Of a DNA stretch of 64,000 nt, positions 21,320 to 32,520 are shown piece by piece (the stretch's first letter is position 1; every line of letters begins with the position of its first letter). The position numbers and the translations under genes were made by a program. The stretch covers positions 40,590,001 to 40,654,000 of the forward strand of contig CM045733.1 in assembly GCA_024760905.1 (NCBI GenBank), written 5' to 3'. Source of the stretch: Plotosus lineatus (Eukaryota > Chordata > Actinopteri > Siluriformes > Plotosidae). Below the pieces are notes generated by a model. It saw nothing but the letters and a program-made list of their open reading frames with translations, was not told the DNA's origin and ran no database searches.

Positions 21320-21593
21320 CAGGGCTGTTGAACTCCCAACAAAGGGCCATGTGGCTGCAGGTTTTTGTTTCAACCAAGCGGCAGCACACCTGACTTGGGT
21401 CATTTAATCAACTGATCTGAGTCTTCAGGCAGTTGATTGGTCAATCTGTCTGCCCTGTCCAGAGACTGACCAATCAACTGCCTGAAGACTCAAATCAGTT
21501 GATTAAATGACCCAAAAGTCAGGTATGCTGCTACTTGGTTGAAACAAAGCCTGCAGTTACACAGCCGTTTGTGGCAGGAGTTTGACAGCCCTG
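21320..21593. mobile_element. hAT-like foldback MITE
   Basis: A nearly complete palindrome of about 270 bp. The left arm CAGGGCTGTTGAACTCC pairs with the right GGAGTTTGACAGCCCTG, and the inner arms (AGTTGATTGGTCAATC / GACCAATCAACTG; TCATTTAATCAACTGAT / ATCAGTTGATTAAATGA) also pair. The loop is about 18 bases near 21450-21467. The CAGGG-type terminus suits hAT elements, but I see no matching 8-base duplication outside. Confidence 0.8.
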
Positions 21594-21601
21594 ATATAAT
21601 G

Positions 21602-22462
21602 AAATGTTTGAATTCAGATCTGACCGGATGTCAGAACAACACAAACAGAAATACATGAGATTACAGTATATATCAACGTCCTGCTGAGTGAAAGTGTGTG
21701 AATGAAAGTCGCAGGGACAGCATCTTGCTGATGGCGACTTAAGAACCTCAATCAGCATATTCATATGCTGTGGTCTGATATCCAGTGACCGCAGGGCATC
21801 CTTCTTCACCACTAATATCTTTATTTGCTCTCTCGCTCTCTTTGTTTGTAACCCTCACTGTTTCTCAGCTGTCTCTTTCGGTCTCTCTCTCTCTCTCCCT
21901 CCAGCATGTTTCTAAAATTGCATGGCTGACGAAAAACACAACACTTTGTGCTGAAACTCTAACAGGAAGCACATCAAGAACTCAGCGGCGTTACACACAG
22001 GCTTTTCTTTCAATACTTCTGACTCTTATCTACACTATCCATCCATTGCTGTCTTTCCTTTTTGCATCAAACTATTCATTGGAAAGCTCTCCCGACCATC
22101 ACAGGGTTGCATCAAACCACTACTCAAAAATGTTTATCCTATAAACAATTATTATTACAGTATATATCTTTATATTGAAATATAATGACAGCATTTTGTA
22201 ACAAACTAATAATATACAGGATAATGCTTCTGTGAAGGAGAATATAGATGCATTTTTATATATACTGTATATATTTTTCCATATTTACATGGCTGGATTC
22301 ATTTATCTGAAAGTTTGCTCATGTCTGAGCTTAAAGTGTTCCTGTATTTAGAGTCTGGGTACACAGCTACCAACGTCACTCTTCTGAGACAGAGTATATA
22401 AAATCATCCAGATTATTTAAAACAAAATGATATTCAATAACAACAACAACAAAAAAAAAAAT
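21602..22462. other. no recognised gene
   Basis: A pyrimidine-rich stretch near 21820-21905 (CTCTCT runs), then AT-rich sequence. A reading frame at 21785-22144 resembles no protein known to me and is probably chance. Confidence 0.55.
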
Positions 22463-22585
22463 AATTCATTTTCTGAACCACTTAATCCAAATTAGGGCCA
22501 CAAGGAGACTAGCACCCACCTCAGCCGACTGTGGGTGAGGGCAGACAACACTCTCGACAGCTTGCCAGGCCTTTGCAGGGCATAA
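22463..22585 (-). mobile_element. SINE family C tail fragment
   Basis: AATTCATTTTCTGAACCACT begins the L2-like tail. It continues through CAGCCGACTGTGGGTGAGGGC to GACAGCTTGCCAGGCC. Head missing. Confidence 0.75.
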
Positions 22586-22702
22586 TAAAGTTTTCTTACT
22601 CGCTGTATCTCTTTTCTGCCCTTTCCCTCTCTTGTTTTCTTTTTCAGCCAGTCACTCTCTCACAATTGCATGAAAACTTATGGATGAATAGTTGGTGTTA
22701 CC

Positions 22703-22889
22703 GATAGATAGATAGATAGATAGATGTGTGGATGGATGGATGACTGCTGATATGCTATACATATAAAGTTGTTAATTTCAGTAATGAAACATTTTAATCT
22801 CTCTGTGTGTGAAAGAGTCTTAACATCACTGATGAAATGTCAGTATTTTTGTTGTGTATTATGGAACCCCCCCTTACAGGAAGATATTT

Positions 22890-22950
<61 letters not shown>
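22703..22950. repeat. GATA repeat and (TG)n(AG)n microsatellite
   Basis: About five GATA units at 22704-22725 with degenerate GATG after them, then TG (about 22889-22913) merging into AG (about 22914-22948). Confidence 0.9.
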
Positions 22951-23039
22951 GAGAACTGTGCTGTTACGCAGCTGCACAGTGCCACCATATGGCCAGGAAT
23001 AGATCACAGCCCTGCAGTCAAATAAGAATATTAATACTG

Positions 23040-23960
23040 TATTGTACATTGGACGAACACCAGGTGTCTGCCTTTTTTCGCCATTGATGTATCCTACTTC
23101 CTACCTGTCCATCTCTTGCTCTCTATGCAGCATGTCTGCCTGTCTCTACCTACCTGTCTCTCTGCTCATCTGTCTGTCTTTCTGTCTGTGCATCCATCCT
23201 GTCCGTCTGCAGCGGCTACTCTGTGTTTGTAGTTGTTTTGTTTCTTAATCTTTGCACCTGTCTTTCTCTCCATGCATTCAGCTCTCTCTGCTCTCTCACA
23301 CTTTCTTTTCTCTCTCTGTGTGTGTGTGTTGTTGGGTGTGATGTGACTCTCATGGTGACTCTTCACTCTGACCCGTTAGAAATAAGTGATGTGTGGGATA
23401 TGTTCTGCTCTGTTCAGGTCAGTGCAGCAGTTGAGCAGATGCTGTAAGGTTTTGGTCTCTTCACTCTTTAACAAGAAAATTTAAGACACCCCATGTCTTT
23501 AAAAATATTGCAGAAGTTTTATACAGTTTCTGGGGAAGATTGTTTTAAACATGTGATTTTTAATGCATTGTCTATTTACTTATTCATTTATTTATTTATT
23601 TATGCTCCAATTCGTTTCATAATTTTTTTCTATAGCTAAACTAAGAACTTTAATTTAGAAAGTTTGTGTAGTGACATAGTTGGTTAGTGGCGAAAAAAAA
23701 AGACCTGGGTTCGATTCACTGTCCTTGTATGATTTCAATCTTTTGTGCATTTTGTAAAACAGCCGCACGGGGGCAACACTGCACCAGACTGACTTTCACC
23801 CCCGTTTTACCTCCTCTATCCGAGACAGCGTGGGGTGTTAAAGTGTTGGGGGTTTGAGGAGGAGGAAGAAGAGGATTGGGGTACTGAGGGGTGTGTTGTG
23901 GTGTGATGTGATTGGGTATCATGCTCTGGTTGTTAATATATACACACCATACCTTTCAAT
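23040..23960. other. no gene; pyrimidine-rich
   Basis: CTGTCT- and CTCTCT-rich low-complexity sequence at 23100-23330, then G-rich sequence at 23760-23910. No recognisable protein. Confidence 0.55.
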
Positions 23961-24289
23961 GGTGTCACAGTGGCGTAGTGGTTAGCACACCACCTCACAT
24001 CAAGAAGGTTCTGGGTTTGATTCCCAGCTCAGGCATTTCTGTGTGGAGTTTGCATGTATTCCTCATGCTTGCGTAGGTTTCCTCCAACAGTCCAAAAACA
24101 TGCACAGTAAGTTAACTGGCTGTTCCAAATCACCACAAGGTGTGAGTATGTATGGTTGCATGAGTGTCGGCCCTGCGATGGCCTGGCGAGCTGCCCAAGG
24201 TGTACCCTGCCCTCTCCCAGAGTTGGCTGAGATAGGCGCCAGCCTCCCCGTGACCCTGAGTAGGATTAAGCAGTTCAGAAAATGAATGA
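23961..24289 (+). mobile_element. SINE family C, full copy
   Basis: Head with GTGGCGTAGTGGTTAGCAC and B-box-like GGGTTTGATTCCC. Body CAGCTCAGGCATTTCTGTG, then the tail ending GAGTAGGATTAAGCAGTTC and AGAAAATGAATGAA. This is the best-preserved family C copy here. Confidence 0.85.
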
Positions 24290-24386
24290 ACACCCTTCAA
24301 CCACACCCCCTTAATAATGCCTTCACAATACTCTACCATTGTTTGTGTCTGTGTGTGTATGAAGAATGGTCTATGGCCTCATTATA

Positions 24387-24690
24387 AGTCTGTTGGGCTT
24401 TTTGCACCCGAGCCATAGTGGCTCATCAGGCCGGTGCTTATCCCCGGTTTCCATATGGTGAAGCTACCAGGAGTTCAACTCCTCCTGGATGGGACACAAG
24501 TCCATCACAGGTTACCTTCCCAGTATATTTTTACTGGTACCCATTTATACTGCTGGGTGAACAGAGGCACACTTGTGGTGCAGACCTTGCTCAGGGGTCT
24601 TAGCACAGTGGGGGTCTAACTGGGTTTCGAACACACAACCTCCTGATCATGAGCCCAGCACACTTACCACTACACCACTGGCCCCATAGC
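24387..24690 (-). mobile_element. SINE family B, minus copy
   Basis: On the minus strand the head is GGGGCCAGTGGTGTAGTGGT with a B-box-like GTTCGAAACCC near 24627. The tail end, on plus, is GGGCTTTTTGCACCCGAGCC. The copy at 58566-58862 is the same family in the opposite orientation. Confidence 0.8.
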
Positions 24691-24859
24691 CTCGTTATGG
24701 GATCACTTTACTGTGAAGAAGAGATGAGAGCATGTGATTCTTTTTTTCATTCTTGGTAACACTTGTTCATTTTAATATTTTTCCCACTGTCTTTCTCTCT
24801 TCCGTTCACTTGCTTTCATTCTCTCTCTTTCTGTGTGTGTCTCTCTGTGTTTGTAAGAG

Positions 24860-24860
24860 A

Positions 24861-24916
<56 letters not shown>
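24860..24916. repeat. (GT)n(GA)n microsatellite
   Basis: About 22 bases of GT then about 34 of GA. The same GT-GA order occurs at 22889-22948. Confidence 0.95.
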
Positions 24917-24920
<4 letters not shown>

Positions 24921-25797
24921 ATGTTTTGAAATGTCTTCGATTTTTTGAGTAGAGAAATAAGTGCCAGGTGATTTAACTCCATTTTCATCCTCCTCTTTTC
25001 AATTTCTTTCTCTCTCTCTCTCTCATATCCATCCTGTACATAAGCCTTTAATTACAATCAATTAGCAGAAGCATGCTGACCAGCCAAGTGGACATTCTCT
25101 AAAGAAAATAATAGCTTGTACCCACCATGCTGAGCTCTGTACGGAGAACTTAGGCCTCCTCGACCCTGTATACATGGGCACATACACACAGGTGCACAAA
25201 TTGCTCTACCAAAGCAAAAAGCAATTTGCAGATGTTTGTGAGTTTTCTGAATCGAGAGGAAGAGGTACATCTTCTTGAACATAATTGCCACTGTAATGAC
25301 TTTTTCCTAGTAATGTAGCGCTAGGGTGAGCTGAGGGGGGGACAGACCACCTTGTGAGTCAAGCTGAGTCACACACTCTTCGGGTGGTCTGCTCCACAGT
25401 CTTCCCAATTGCCCCACTAATCCAAAGCTAATGGGCTTCATTGAATGTTCACGAGGCAATCGTTGCAGGCCGGAACCAGGGCCACGCATCCATCATGACT
25501 ATCAGCGTGAGACGAGGCCTAATTAGTCTGCAAGTCTCTAACGCACGAGTTGTTTTACATAGGCTTTACAGAGGGACTAATACATGAACGAGGTTCTGTT
25601 TTCCTTCTGTAAATAACACAATCAGACTGTAGCATTCTGCCTTTATTGCCGTTTGATGCTACAGATGGAGCAAGATTTAGTTGTTGTGCAGCAACATAAA
25701 ACTTTAGTGTAATTAGTCATTTTGCAAGATTATGCACTTTACGAGTGAACTGGTGTAATGGATTGGGTTGGTCTCTCTCCATCTTATCAAAACAGTA
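24917..25797. other. no recognised feature
   Basis: Moderately GC-rich around 25300-25500 without a recognisable protein or repeat ends. It might hold conserved non-coding DNA, but nothing in the sequence proves it. Confidence 0.5.
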
Positions 25798-25905
25798 TAT
25801 TCATTCATTTTGTGAATTGCTTAATACTAATTATGGTACGAGGAGGCTGATGCCCATCTCAGTCGATTCTGGACGAGGGCAGCTCGCCAGGCCATCACAG
25901 AGTTA
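25798..25905 (-). mobile_element. SINE family C tail fragment
   Basis: ATTCATTCATTTTGTGAATTGC through CAGTCGATTCTGGACGAGGGC to CTCGCCAGGCCATCACAG, the family C 3' part. Confidence 0.75.
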
Positions 25906-26168
25906 TCAATACAAGATTCTATCTATATTTCAGTAAACAAGATTAATAATGATGCGTTGTAAACAAAATGTGGTGAAGATTCTTTCACATCTGATTTGAG
26001 TCTCATGTAAAGTAAACCTTAAGTGCAATCCTGTAATTTACAGAAGTTAAGAGCTCACAGCATTCAGTCATCCAAAATACAGCCAAGCAGCTCAATTTTA
26101 GCATCTTTCTTCAAATGTTATCAGGGATAATCAGTGTTGCCAGGTTTCTGCAACATTTCCCTGTAAGC

Positions 26169-26730
26169 CAGTGCTTCTCAAATAGTGGGATATGATGCTG
26201 GGGGTGGGGGAGGTTGATCCCGGGGGGAGCACATATGACCCTGGGGAACATGTTTTTCTGGAATTGTGTGCGAGAATTAAGTGTAATTGCACCTCCACTC
26301 CACTAGTTGGCAGTGGTGCTCTCATTGTTGCGCACGAGCAAATTATATGAAGTTCAGTAAACAAACCCGCAAGTAACAGAAATTTTTCTAACAAGAACAA
26401 AGAGAATGGTGGACAGAAACGGAGATATTAAGTCATAAATAAGCTGAATGAGTTTAAATAAGGATGTATTTTTTTTTATTATTTCAGGCACATTGGTGCA
26501 CTTTAAATAGTTTCTGTTACAGATTTAAAAGCAATGTTAATGAAGTTTTTACTATATTATAAGTTGAACTATATTTTTCTTTGTTTTGAATGTTCATAAA
26601 GATACAATGTTATGCAGGGGTGTACTAATAATTTTTGTATATGTAGATTTTGCTCGCTGGGAGGTGGAGGGCATGAAATATTTCCTTCTTCCTAGGGGGG
26701 GGCGCCACAGAAAATAATTGAGAAGCACTG
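26169..26730. mobile_element. hAT-like non-autonomous transposon
   Basis: Terminal repeats CAGTGCTTCTCAA (26169) and TTGAGAAGCACTG (ending 26730) are perfect over 13 bases and of the CAGTGNTTCTCAA type used by hAT/Charlie elements. Flanking octamers CTGTAAGC and CTTGAAGA agree only partly. No intact coding region remains. Confidence 0.8.
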
Positions 26731-26739
26731 CTTGAAGAA

Positions 26740-26950
26740 CATCTGTTTAGGAAAACCCCATCCCTCACCTCTTCATCATCTCCATCGCTCCTCACGTCTG
26801 CATCATGTTCATCAATTCTCTCTCTTCTATCTTCTCTGTCACTCCCTTATATCATGTCCATCACGTTTTACTTGTACATCATATCCATCTTCTCCATTGC
26901 TTCTCATCTCCACATCATATCTATCACTCCTTACCTTAAATCCCTTACCA
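26740..26950. repeat. pyrimidine-rich minisatellite, segment 1
   Basis: Degenerate repeats of a roughly 27-base unit like TCATCTCCATCACTCCTCAC continue at 27540-27670 and 30648-31600, separated by a Tc1 fragment and LINE-B. Confidence 0.7.
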
Positions 26951-27500
26951 GACTTATAAGCAGTCAGTCTTCTTTCTGAGGGTCTCAGACAGCTCTTTGG
27001 ATTGCACTAAAGTGCTCAGTCTCACTTCAACAGACAGGGGCAAAGAAAACTAAACGTCTGAGGTTTAAATAGGCAAGCCGTCTTCAAAATGCTGATTAAT
27101 CATGTGCACCTGATCTGATTACAGCTGCTTGTGATTATAGCCAGGAAAATATGAGGGTGTGTCCTAATTTTTTTCCTCCATTGAAATATGCATTGTTGCT
27201 CATATCTATTGTCGGATGAGTAAAAATATGTTAATTTATGTTTAATTACAATTACATCATTTTCTTTTCCAGAAAAACAAGATTGGACATTATGTGAAAA
27301 TTTCTTAATAAAAATGTTGACTATTTAATGGGGTGTCCTAATTTTTTTATTCATCTGTTTATGTATTTTCTGAACCGCTTAATCCTAACTAGGGTTGTGG
27401 GGCGGTGGGCGCCCATCTCAGCCAACTCTTGGTGAGGGCGGTGTACACACTGGACAGCTCGCCAAGTTATCACAGCTAATTTTTTCACATGACTGTATTT
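26950..27500. mobile_element. Tc1-like transposon fragment
   Basis: The stretch TATGAGGGTGTGTCCTAATTTTTTTCC and the terminal part GGGGTGTCCTAATTTTTTT ... CACATGACTGTA are typical of a fish Tc1 family end. Most transposase sequence is absent. A family C SINE tail is inserted in its terminal repeat. Confidence 0.6.
27349..27475 (-). mobile_element. SINE family C fragment inserted in a Tc1 terminal repeat
   Basis: The tail sequence (TGTATTTTCTGAACCGCTTAATCC ends the SINE on the left) is bordered by CTAATTTTTT on both sides (27338-27347 and 27476-27485). This 10-base duplication shows retroposition into the Tc1 end. Confidence 0.75.
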
Positions 27501-27539
27501 TTCTCGTACCCCAGAAGAGATCTCATTAGAGAAATAAAC

Positions 27540-27670
27540 TCAAACATCTCCTTCACTCTTTCTCATATCATCTTCATCACTCTCCCTTACGTCTTCTCCA
27601 TTTCCTTCCTTTTCATGTCCTCTTCCCCATTGTCATTTTCATAACTTCTCACATCTACATCATCATCACT
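27540..27670. repeat. pyrimidine-rich minisatellite, segment 2
   Basis: Continuation of the CATCATC/CTCCATC/CCTTACCTC-type repeat up to the LINE-B insertion. Confidence 0.7.
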
Positions 27671-27727
27671 CCTTACCTCAACATTCTTCTTCTCTTCTTC
27701 TTCTTCTTCTCCTTTCGGCTTTTCCCT

Positions 27728-29186
27728 TCAGGGGTCGCCACAGCGAATCATCGGCCTCCATCTCACCTTATCCTTTGCATCTTCTTCTCTTACACCAACT
27801 GCCTTCATGTTCTCCTTCACCACATCCATGAATCGTCTCTTTGGTCTTCCTCTAGGCCTTCTGCCTGGTAGTTCCAACCTCAGCATCCTACTACCAATAT
27901 ACTCACTATCCCTTCTCTGTACATGTCCAAACCAACTCAATCTAGCCTCTCTGACTTTGTCTCCAAAACGTCATATATGTGCTGTCCCTCTGATGTACTC
28001 ATTCCTGATCCTATCCATCCTCGTTACTCCCAAAGAGAACCTCAACATTTTCATACACACATTGCACACGCTTCTTGACCTCTTTTCCACACTCTCCACT
28101 GCCCTGGATTGTTGAGCTTAAGTACTTAAAATCATCCACCACCCTTATCTCTGCTCCCTGTAACCTCACTGTTCCTGTTGGGTCCTTGTCATTCATACAC
28201 ATGTATTCTGTCTTATTGAGGCTAACCTTCATTCCCCTCTTTTCCAGGGCATACCTCCACCTCTCTAGATTTTCCGGCACTTGTTCTCTGCTCTCACTAC
28301 AGATCACAATGTCATCTGCAAACATCATAGGTCATGGAGAATCTTGTCTAACCTCGTCTGTCAGCCTGTTCATCACTATAGCAAACAAGAAGGGGCTCAG
28401 AGCTGACTCTTGATGCAGTCCCACCTCCACCTTGAATTCTTCTGTCACATCGACAGCACACCTCACCACTGTCCTACATCTCTCATACATGTCCTGCACC
28501 ACTCTAACATACTTCTCTGCCACTCCAGATTTCCTCATGTAATACCACAGTTCCTCTCTCGGCACCCTGTCATATGATTTCTCCAGATCCACAAAGGCAC
28601 AATGCAGCTCCTTCTGACCTTCTCTGTACTTCTCTATTAACATCCTCAAGGCAAACACTGCATCTGTGGTGCTATTTCTTTGCATGAAACCAAATTGTTG
28701 TTCACAAATGCTGACCTCTGCCCTTAGTCTAGCTTCCACTATTCTTTCCCATAACTTCATCATATGGCTCATCAACTTTATCCCTCTGCAGTTGCCACAA
28801 CTCTGCACGTCTCCCTCCTTCTTAAAAATGGGCACCAGCACACTTCTCCTCCATTTCCCTGCCATACTCTCACTCTCTAGGACCTTGTTGAATGTTCTTC
28901 TCAGGAAATCTACTGCTACCTCTCCTAGACACTTCCATAGCTCCACTGGTATGTCATCAGGATCAACTGCCTTTCCATTCTTCATCCTCTTCAATGCCCT
29001 CCTCACTTCACCCTTACTAATCTTTGCTACTTCCTGGTGCTCGACGGTCACCTCTTCTACTCTTTTTTCTCTCTCATTTTCCTCATTCATTGGCTCTTCA
29101 AAGTACTCTTTCCATCTTCCCAGCACACTTCTGTCATCAGCCAATACATTTCCCTCTCTGTCCTTAATCACTCTAACTTGCTGCAT
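27728..29186 (-). pseudogene. RTE-type reverse transcriptase of LINE-B, disabled
   Basis: One long piece (29186-28332) runs through KNGKAVDPDDIPVELWK, EQQFGFMQRNSTTDAVFAL and FVDLEKSYDRVPREEL to ALSPFLFAIVMNRLTDEVRQ. It then stops where LINE-A has TGG: here the codon is TGA (28334-28332). The same frame continues with MMFADDIVICSE (Phe-Ala-Asp-Asp at 28322-28311, intact) to 28011. A deletion removes part of the thumb. The end (27940-27728) has WFGHVQRRDSEYIGSRML and finishes MIRCGDP. Only a few lesions separate it from an open frame, suggesting a rather young copy. Confidence 0.88.
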
Positions 29187-30195
29187 GTCATGCTGCAGAA
29201 ATCATTTCCTCCCTCTTTACTTTCCAACCGAGCATACAAGTCATCAGACACCCTCTGTTTGGCCTTTGACATCGCTACCATCGCCTTATGCTGTGTCTCC
29301 CTGTACTCCTGTTTAATCTCTTCGGTCCTCTCTATGTCCCACTTCTTCTTAGCTAACCTCTTCCTTTGTACACACTCCTGCACCTCCTCATTCCACCACC
29401 AAGTCTCCTTATCTACTCTCCTTCCAGATGACACACCAAGTATTCTCCTACCTGTATCCCTGATCACATTAGCTGTAGTTGTCCAGTCATCTGGAAGCAC
29501 TTCCTGACCACCCAAAGCCTGTTTCAACTCCTCCTTGAAGACAACCCGACACTCTTCCTTTTTCAACTTCCACCACTTTGTCTTCTGCTCTGCCTTTGCC
29601 TTCTTCACCTTCCTCACCATCAGCATCATCCTGCACACCACCATCCTATGCTATTTGGCAACACTCTCACCCACTACTACTTTGCAGTCATTGACTTCCT
29701 TCAAATTACATCGCCTGCACAAGATGTAGTCTACTTGTGTGCTCCTACCTCCACTTTCACCCTATGCTCCTGTCTCTTCTGGAATAAAGTATTCACCACA
29801 GCAATTTCCATCCTTTTTGCAAAATCTACCAACATCTGTCCTTCTGCGTTCCTGTCCTGGATACCAAACCTGCCCGTCACTTCCTCGACCCCTCTGTTTC
29901 CTGCACCAACATGTCCATTGAAGTCTGCCCCAATGACCACTCTTTCACCTCTGGGGGTACTCTACATCACTTCATCTAACTCACTCCAGAATCTCTCCTT
30001 CTCTTCTAGCTAACATCCTGCCTGTGGGGCATAAGCACTGACAACATTGAACATCAGACCTTCAATTTCTAACTTGAGACTCATCACTCTGTCTGTCACT
30101 CTTTTCACTTCTAGAACATTCCTGACCAACCCCTCCTTCAAGATGACTCCTATTCCATTTCTCTTCCCATCCACACCATGAAAAAAACAGCTCAA
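29168..30195 (-). pseudogene. APE-type endonuclease of LINE-B, disabled
   Basis: Pieces 30195-30010 (NGIGVILKEGLVRNVLEVK, NVVSAYAPQAG), 29940-29731 (MVIGADFNGHVGAGNRG) and 29644-29168 (linker) match LINE-A in order. Frame changes lie between each pair. The QET-region block upstream of 30195 is still visible in nucleotide similarity to LINE-A. The catalytic Asp-Phe-Asn is kept. Confidence 0.82.
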
Positions 30196-30647
30196 ACCCT
30201 GCTCCTAAGCTTCAAGCTTTGCTACCTTTCCACCTGGTCTCCTGAAAACACAGTATGTCCACCTTCCTCCTCTGCATCATGTCAGCCAGCTCCTTTTTCT
30301 TTCATAGTTCCAACATTCAAAGTACCTACTTTCAGTCCGAGACTCATGCCTTTCCTCTTCTCTGTCTGCTTATGGACACACCACCCGCCTCTCCTTCTTT
30401 GACATCTTCAACCAACAGTAGTCCAACTTCCACCAGCTCTTGCTGGTTAACAGCACTGATGGCGACCGTTGTTAACCGCGGCCTCGACTAATCCGGTATG
30501 AAATTCTTTGTTGTGATTCACATATTTTATTTGGCATTTGTTTTACGCCGGATGCTCTTCCTGACGCAACCCTCTGCATTTATCCGGGCTTGGGACCGGC
30601 GTGAGGGAGAGACACTGGTTTGTGCCCCCCACCCCCACCCCTTCATG

Positions 30648-31605
30648 CCTTACCTCAACATCATCGCCATAATTTTTCATGTCTACATCATTTTCATCAC
30701 TCATCTCTATCATCTTCCTAACTCCTCACCTCTACATCATTTGCCTCAATTTTCACATGTACATTTTGCCCATTTCTCCTTTTCATATCCTTTATCACTT
30801 CTTGTCTCTGGATCATCTCCATCATTCTTTTTTCTTTTCCTTTACTCCTGTCCTTTACATCTCCTCCTTCACTCTTCTCTTCATCTTCTCCATCATTCCT
30901 CACCTCTACATCATATCCATCATTACTTTTGCTTACATCATCTCCTTCATTCCTCACCTCTACATCAACATCACTTTTCTGTCTTTTTTCTTCATCACTC
31001 CTCTTCATATACTCCATCAATCCTCACTTCATTATCTCCATCACTCCTCCCCCTTACATTATTATCATCACTTTTCAATTCTACATCATCATAACTCCAT
31101 TGCATAATCATCACTTCTCATCCCTACATCATCTTCATCACTTTTCACCTCTATATCTTCTCCATCACTCCTCTCCATCATCTTCATCACTTCTCTCCTC
31201 TACTCTTCTCTCCATCGCTCCCTTTCACATCCCTCCTCCCTTCTGACCTCTACATCATATCCCTCACTCTTCTTGCTTACACCATCCCCATCATTCCTCA
31301 CATCTACATCTTCTGTATCATTCCTGTTCATATTCTTTCACCTCTTTTACCATCACTCCTCACCTTTACATCATCTCCATCACTCCTTACAGTCTTACCT
31401 TTCCCTCACTCCACACCTCGACATCAGCTTCATCACTCCTTAGTTCTGCATCATCTCCATCACTCCACTTTTTTCTCCTTCATTCCTCTTGTCTACATCT
31501 CCTCCTTCACTTTTGTCTCATATATCCGCTCCATCAGTATACTCCTGTACATCTCCTACATCACTTTTCTTCTTTACATCAGCTCCTTCACGCTGTCTAG
31601 TTTTG
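30648..31605. repeat. pyrimidine-rich minisatellite, segment 3
   Basis: Nearly 1 kb of degenerate CATCACTCCTCACCTCTACATCATCTC-like repeats, with strong strand asymmetry (C and T on plus). Long open frames here are repeat artefacts. Confidence 0.75.
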
Positions 31606-32011
31606 AATTTACAATAATCAACTTCAATGCTAATATTAATTATTGGTTTTTTTTGTGCATCAGATGTTACAGAAGAACCTATACTGCAATGGTGCTATCT
31701 GCACACATAAATAGCATTAAAATCACTGAAATATGTTCAACATATCACCTTTTTATAGTAGTTAACTGTTTTGTTTTGTTTAATTACACACCACACGGGA
31801 TAACAACATTGCACCAAATTTAGAAAGCAAGCTAATTGGTGGTACTGCACTCCTCTATATGAGCATTCTATAATTTGTAGACTATTTTAACATGACCTGG
31901 GAGTGAAGGAAAAAGCAGAAGTGGCACGGTGACAAAAAGATGCCTGAAAAAAGACAAAAAAAGAAAAATGGATAGACCTGTCATCAACAAGCTAACATAT
32001 TTATTTAGCAT
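31606..32011. other. no recognised feature
   Basis: AT-rich sequence up to the Tigger-type element. Confidence 0.55.
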
Positions 32012-32487
32012 TACAGTAGGCCCTTGGCTATTCACGGTTTTGCACCTACAGTTTGAGTATTCGCTGACTGCCGAGCAACCGGCACGTGATTCAAATTCAG
32101 CCAATGGCTGTCCTTTCTCCTGATTGATTGAGCTGATGTCCCGCCCTTGTTTTCTCATTCGCGCACAAGTTGTCAATGAGCCTCTTTTTTGTGTGTGTTT
32201 TAATTACCAGTTAAGCTCTATGATACCACTGAAACGCTATGCGTCTTCTCTGGCTAAGCGATAGAAAATGTTGCATGTCTCTTCTGAAGAAATAAGAATT
32301 TCTCCTGAGAAAAGACGGTTTTCTCTGAACTGTTGTATTAAAATCTTTTTCAATTATTATTCCAGTACAGTACCTAAGTTCATGTTTATGCGTGAGATTT
32401 TATATTCTGTAGCATGTTTAACAAACGATACCAAAAGGATAAACTTTATTACAGTACTCTACATGTTCTTTTACATTGAACTTGGAG

Positions 32488-32520
32488 TGACGTCTCCAAG
32501 ATGGCGCTGCCTAGAGGGCG
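32488..32520 (+). promoter_or_regulatory. CRE-, YY1- and CTCF-like motif cluster in left palindrome arm
   Basis: TGACGTC at 32488-32494, AAGATGGCG at 32498-32506 and CTAGAGGGCG at 32511-32520. They match the cores of ATF/CREB, YY1 and CTCF sites. A mirrored copy lies at 33096-33127 (minus). Binding is inference. Confidence 0.45.

Larger units (their letters stand above)
27685..30647 (-). mobile_element. RTE-type LINE-B, near full length with 5' leader
   Basis: A 14-base direct repeat CCTTACCTCAACAT flanks it (27671-27684 and 30648-30661). On the minus strand the 5' leader (30647 to about 30360) extends beyond the 5' end of LINE-A and contains GGTTGCGTCAGGAAGAGCATC, which is shared with family A SINEs. 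Endonuclease and RT follow, then the same 3' end as LINE-A with a GAA-rich tail. Compared with LINE-A it has lost about 170 bp at 28050-28060 and altered about 30 bp near 29195. Confidence 0.9.

Noticed and set aside
21312..21601. 8-base target duplication proving hAT for the foldback MITE
   Set aside because: The flanking octamers GTCAAATC and ATATAATG do not match, so only the terminus supports hAT.
30498..31246. Long plus-strand frames rich in Ser, His, Leu and Ile
   Set aside because: They are translations of the pyrimidine-rich minisatellite and show no protein family.
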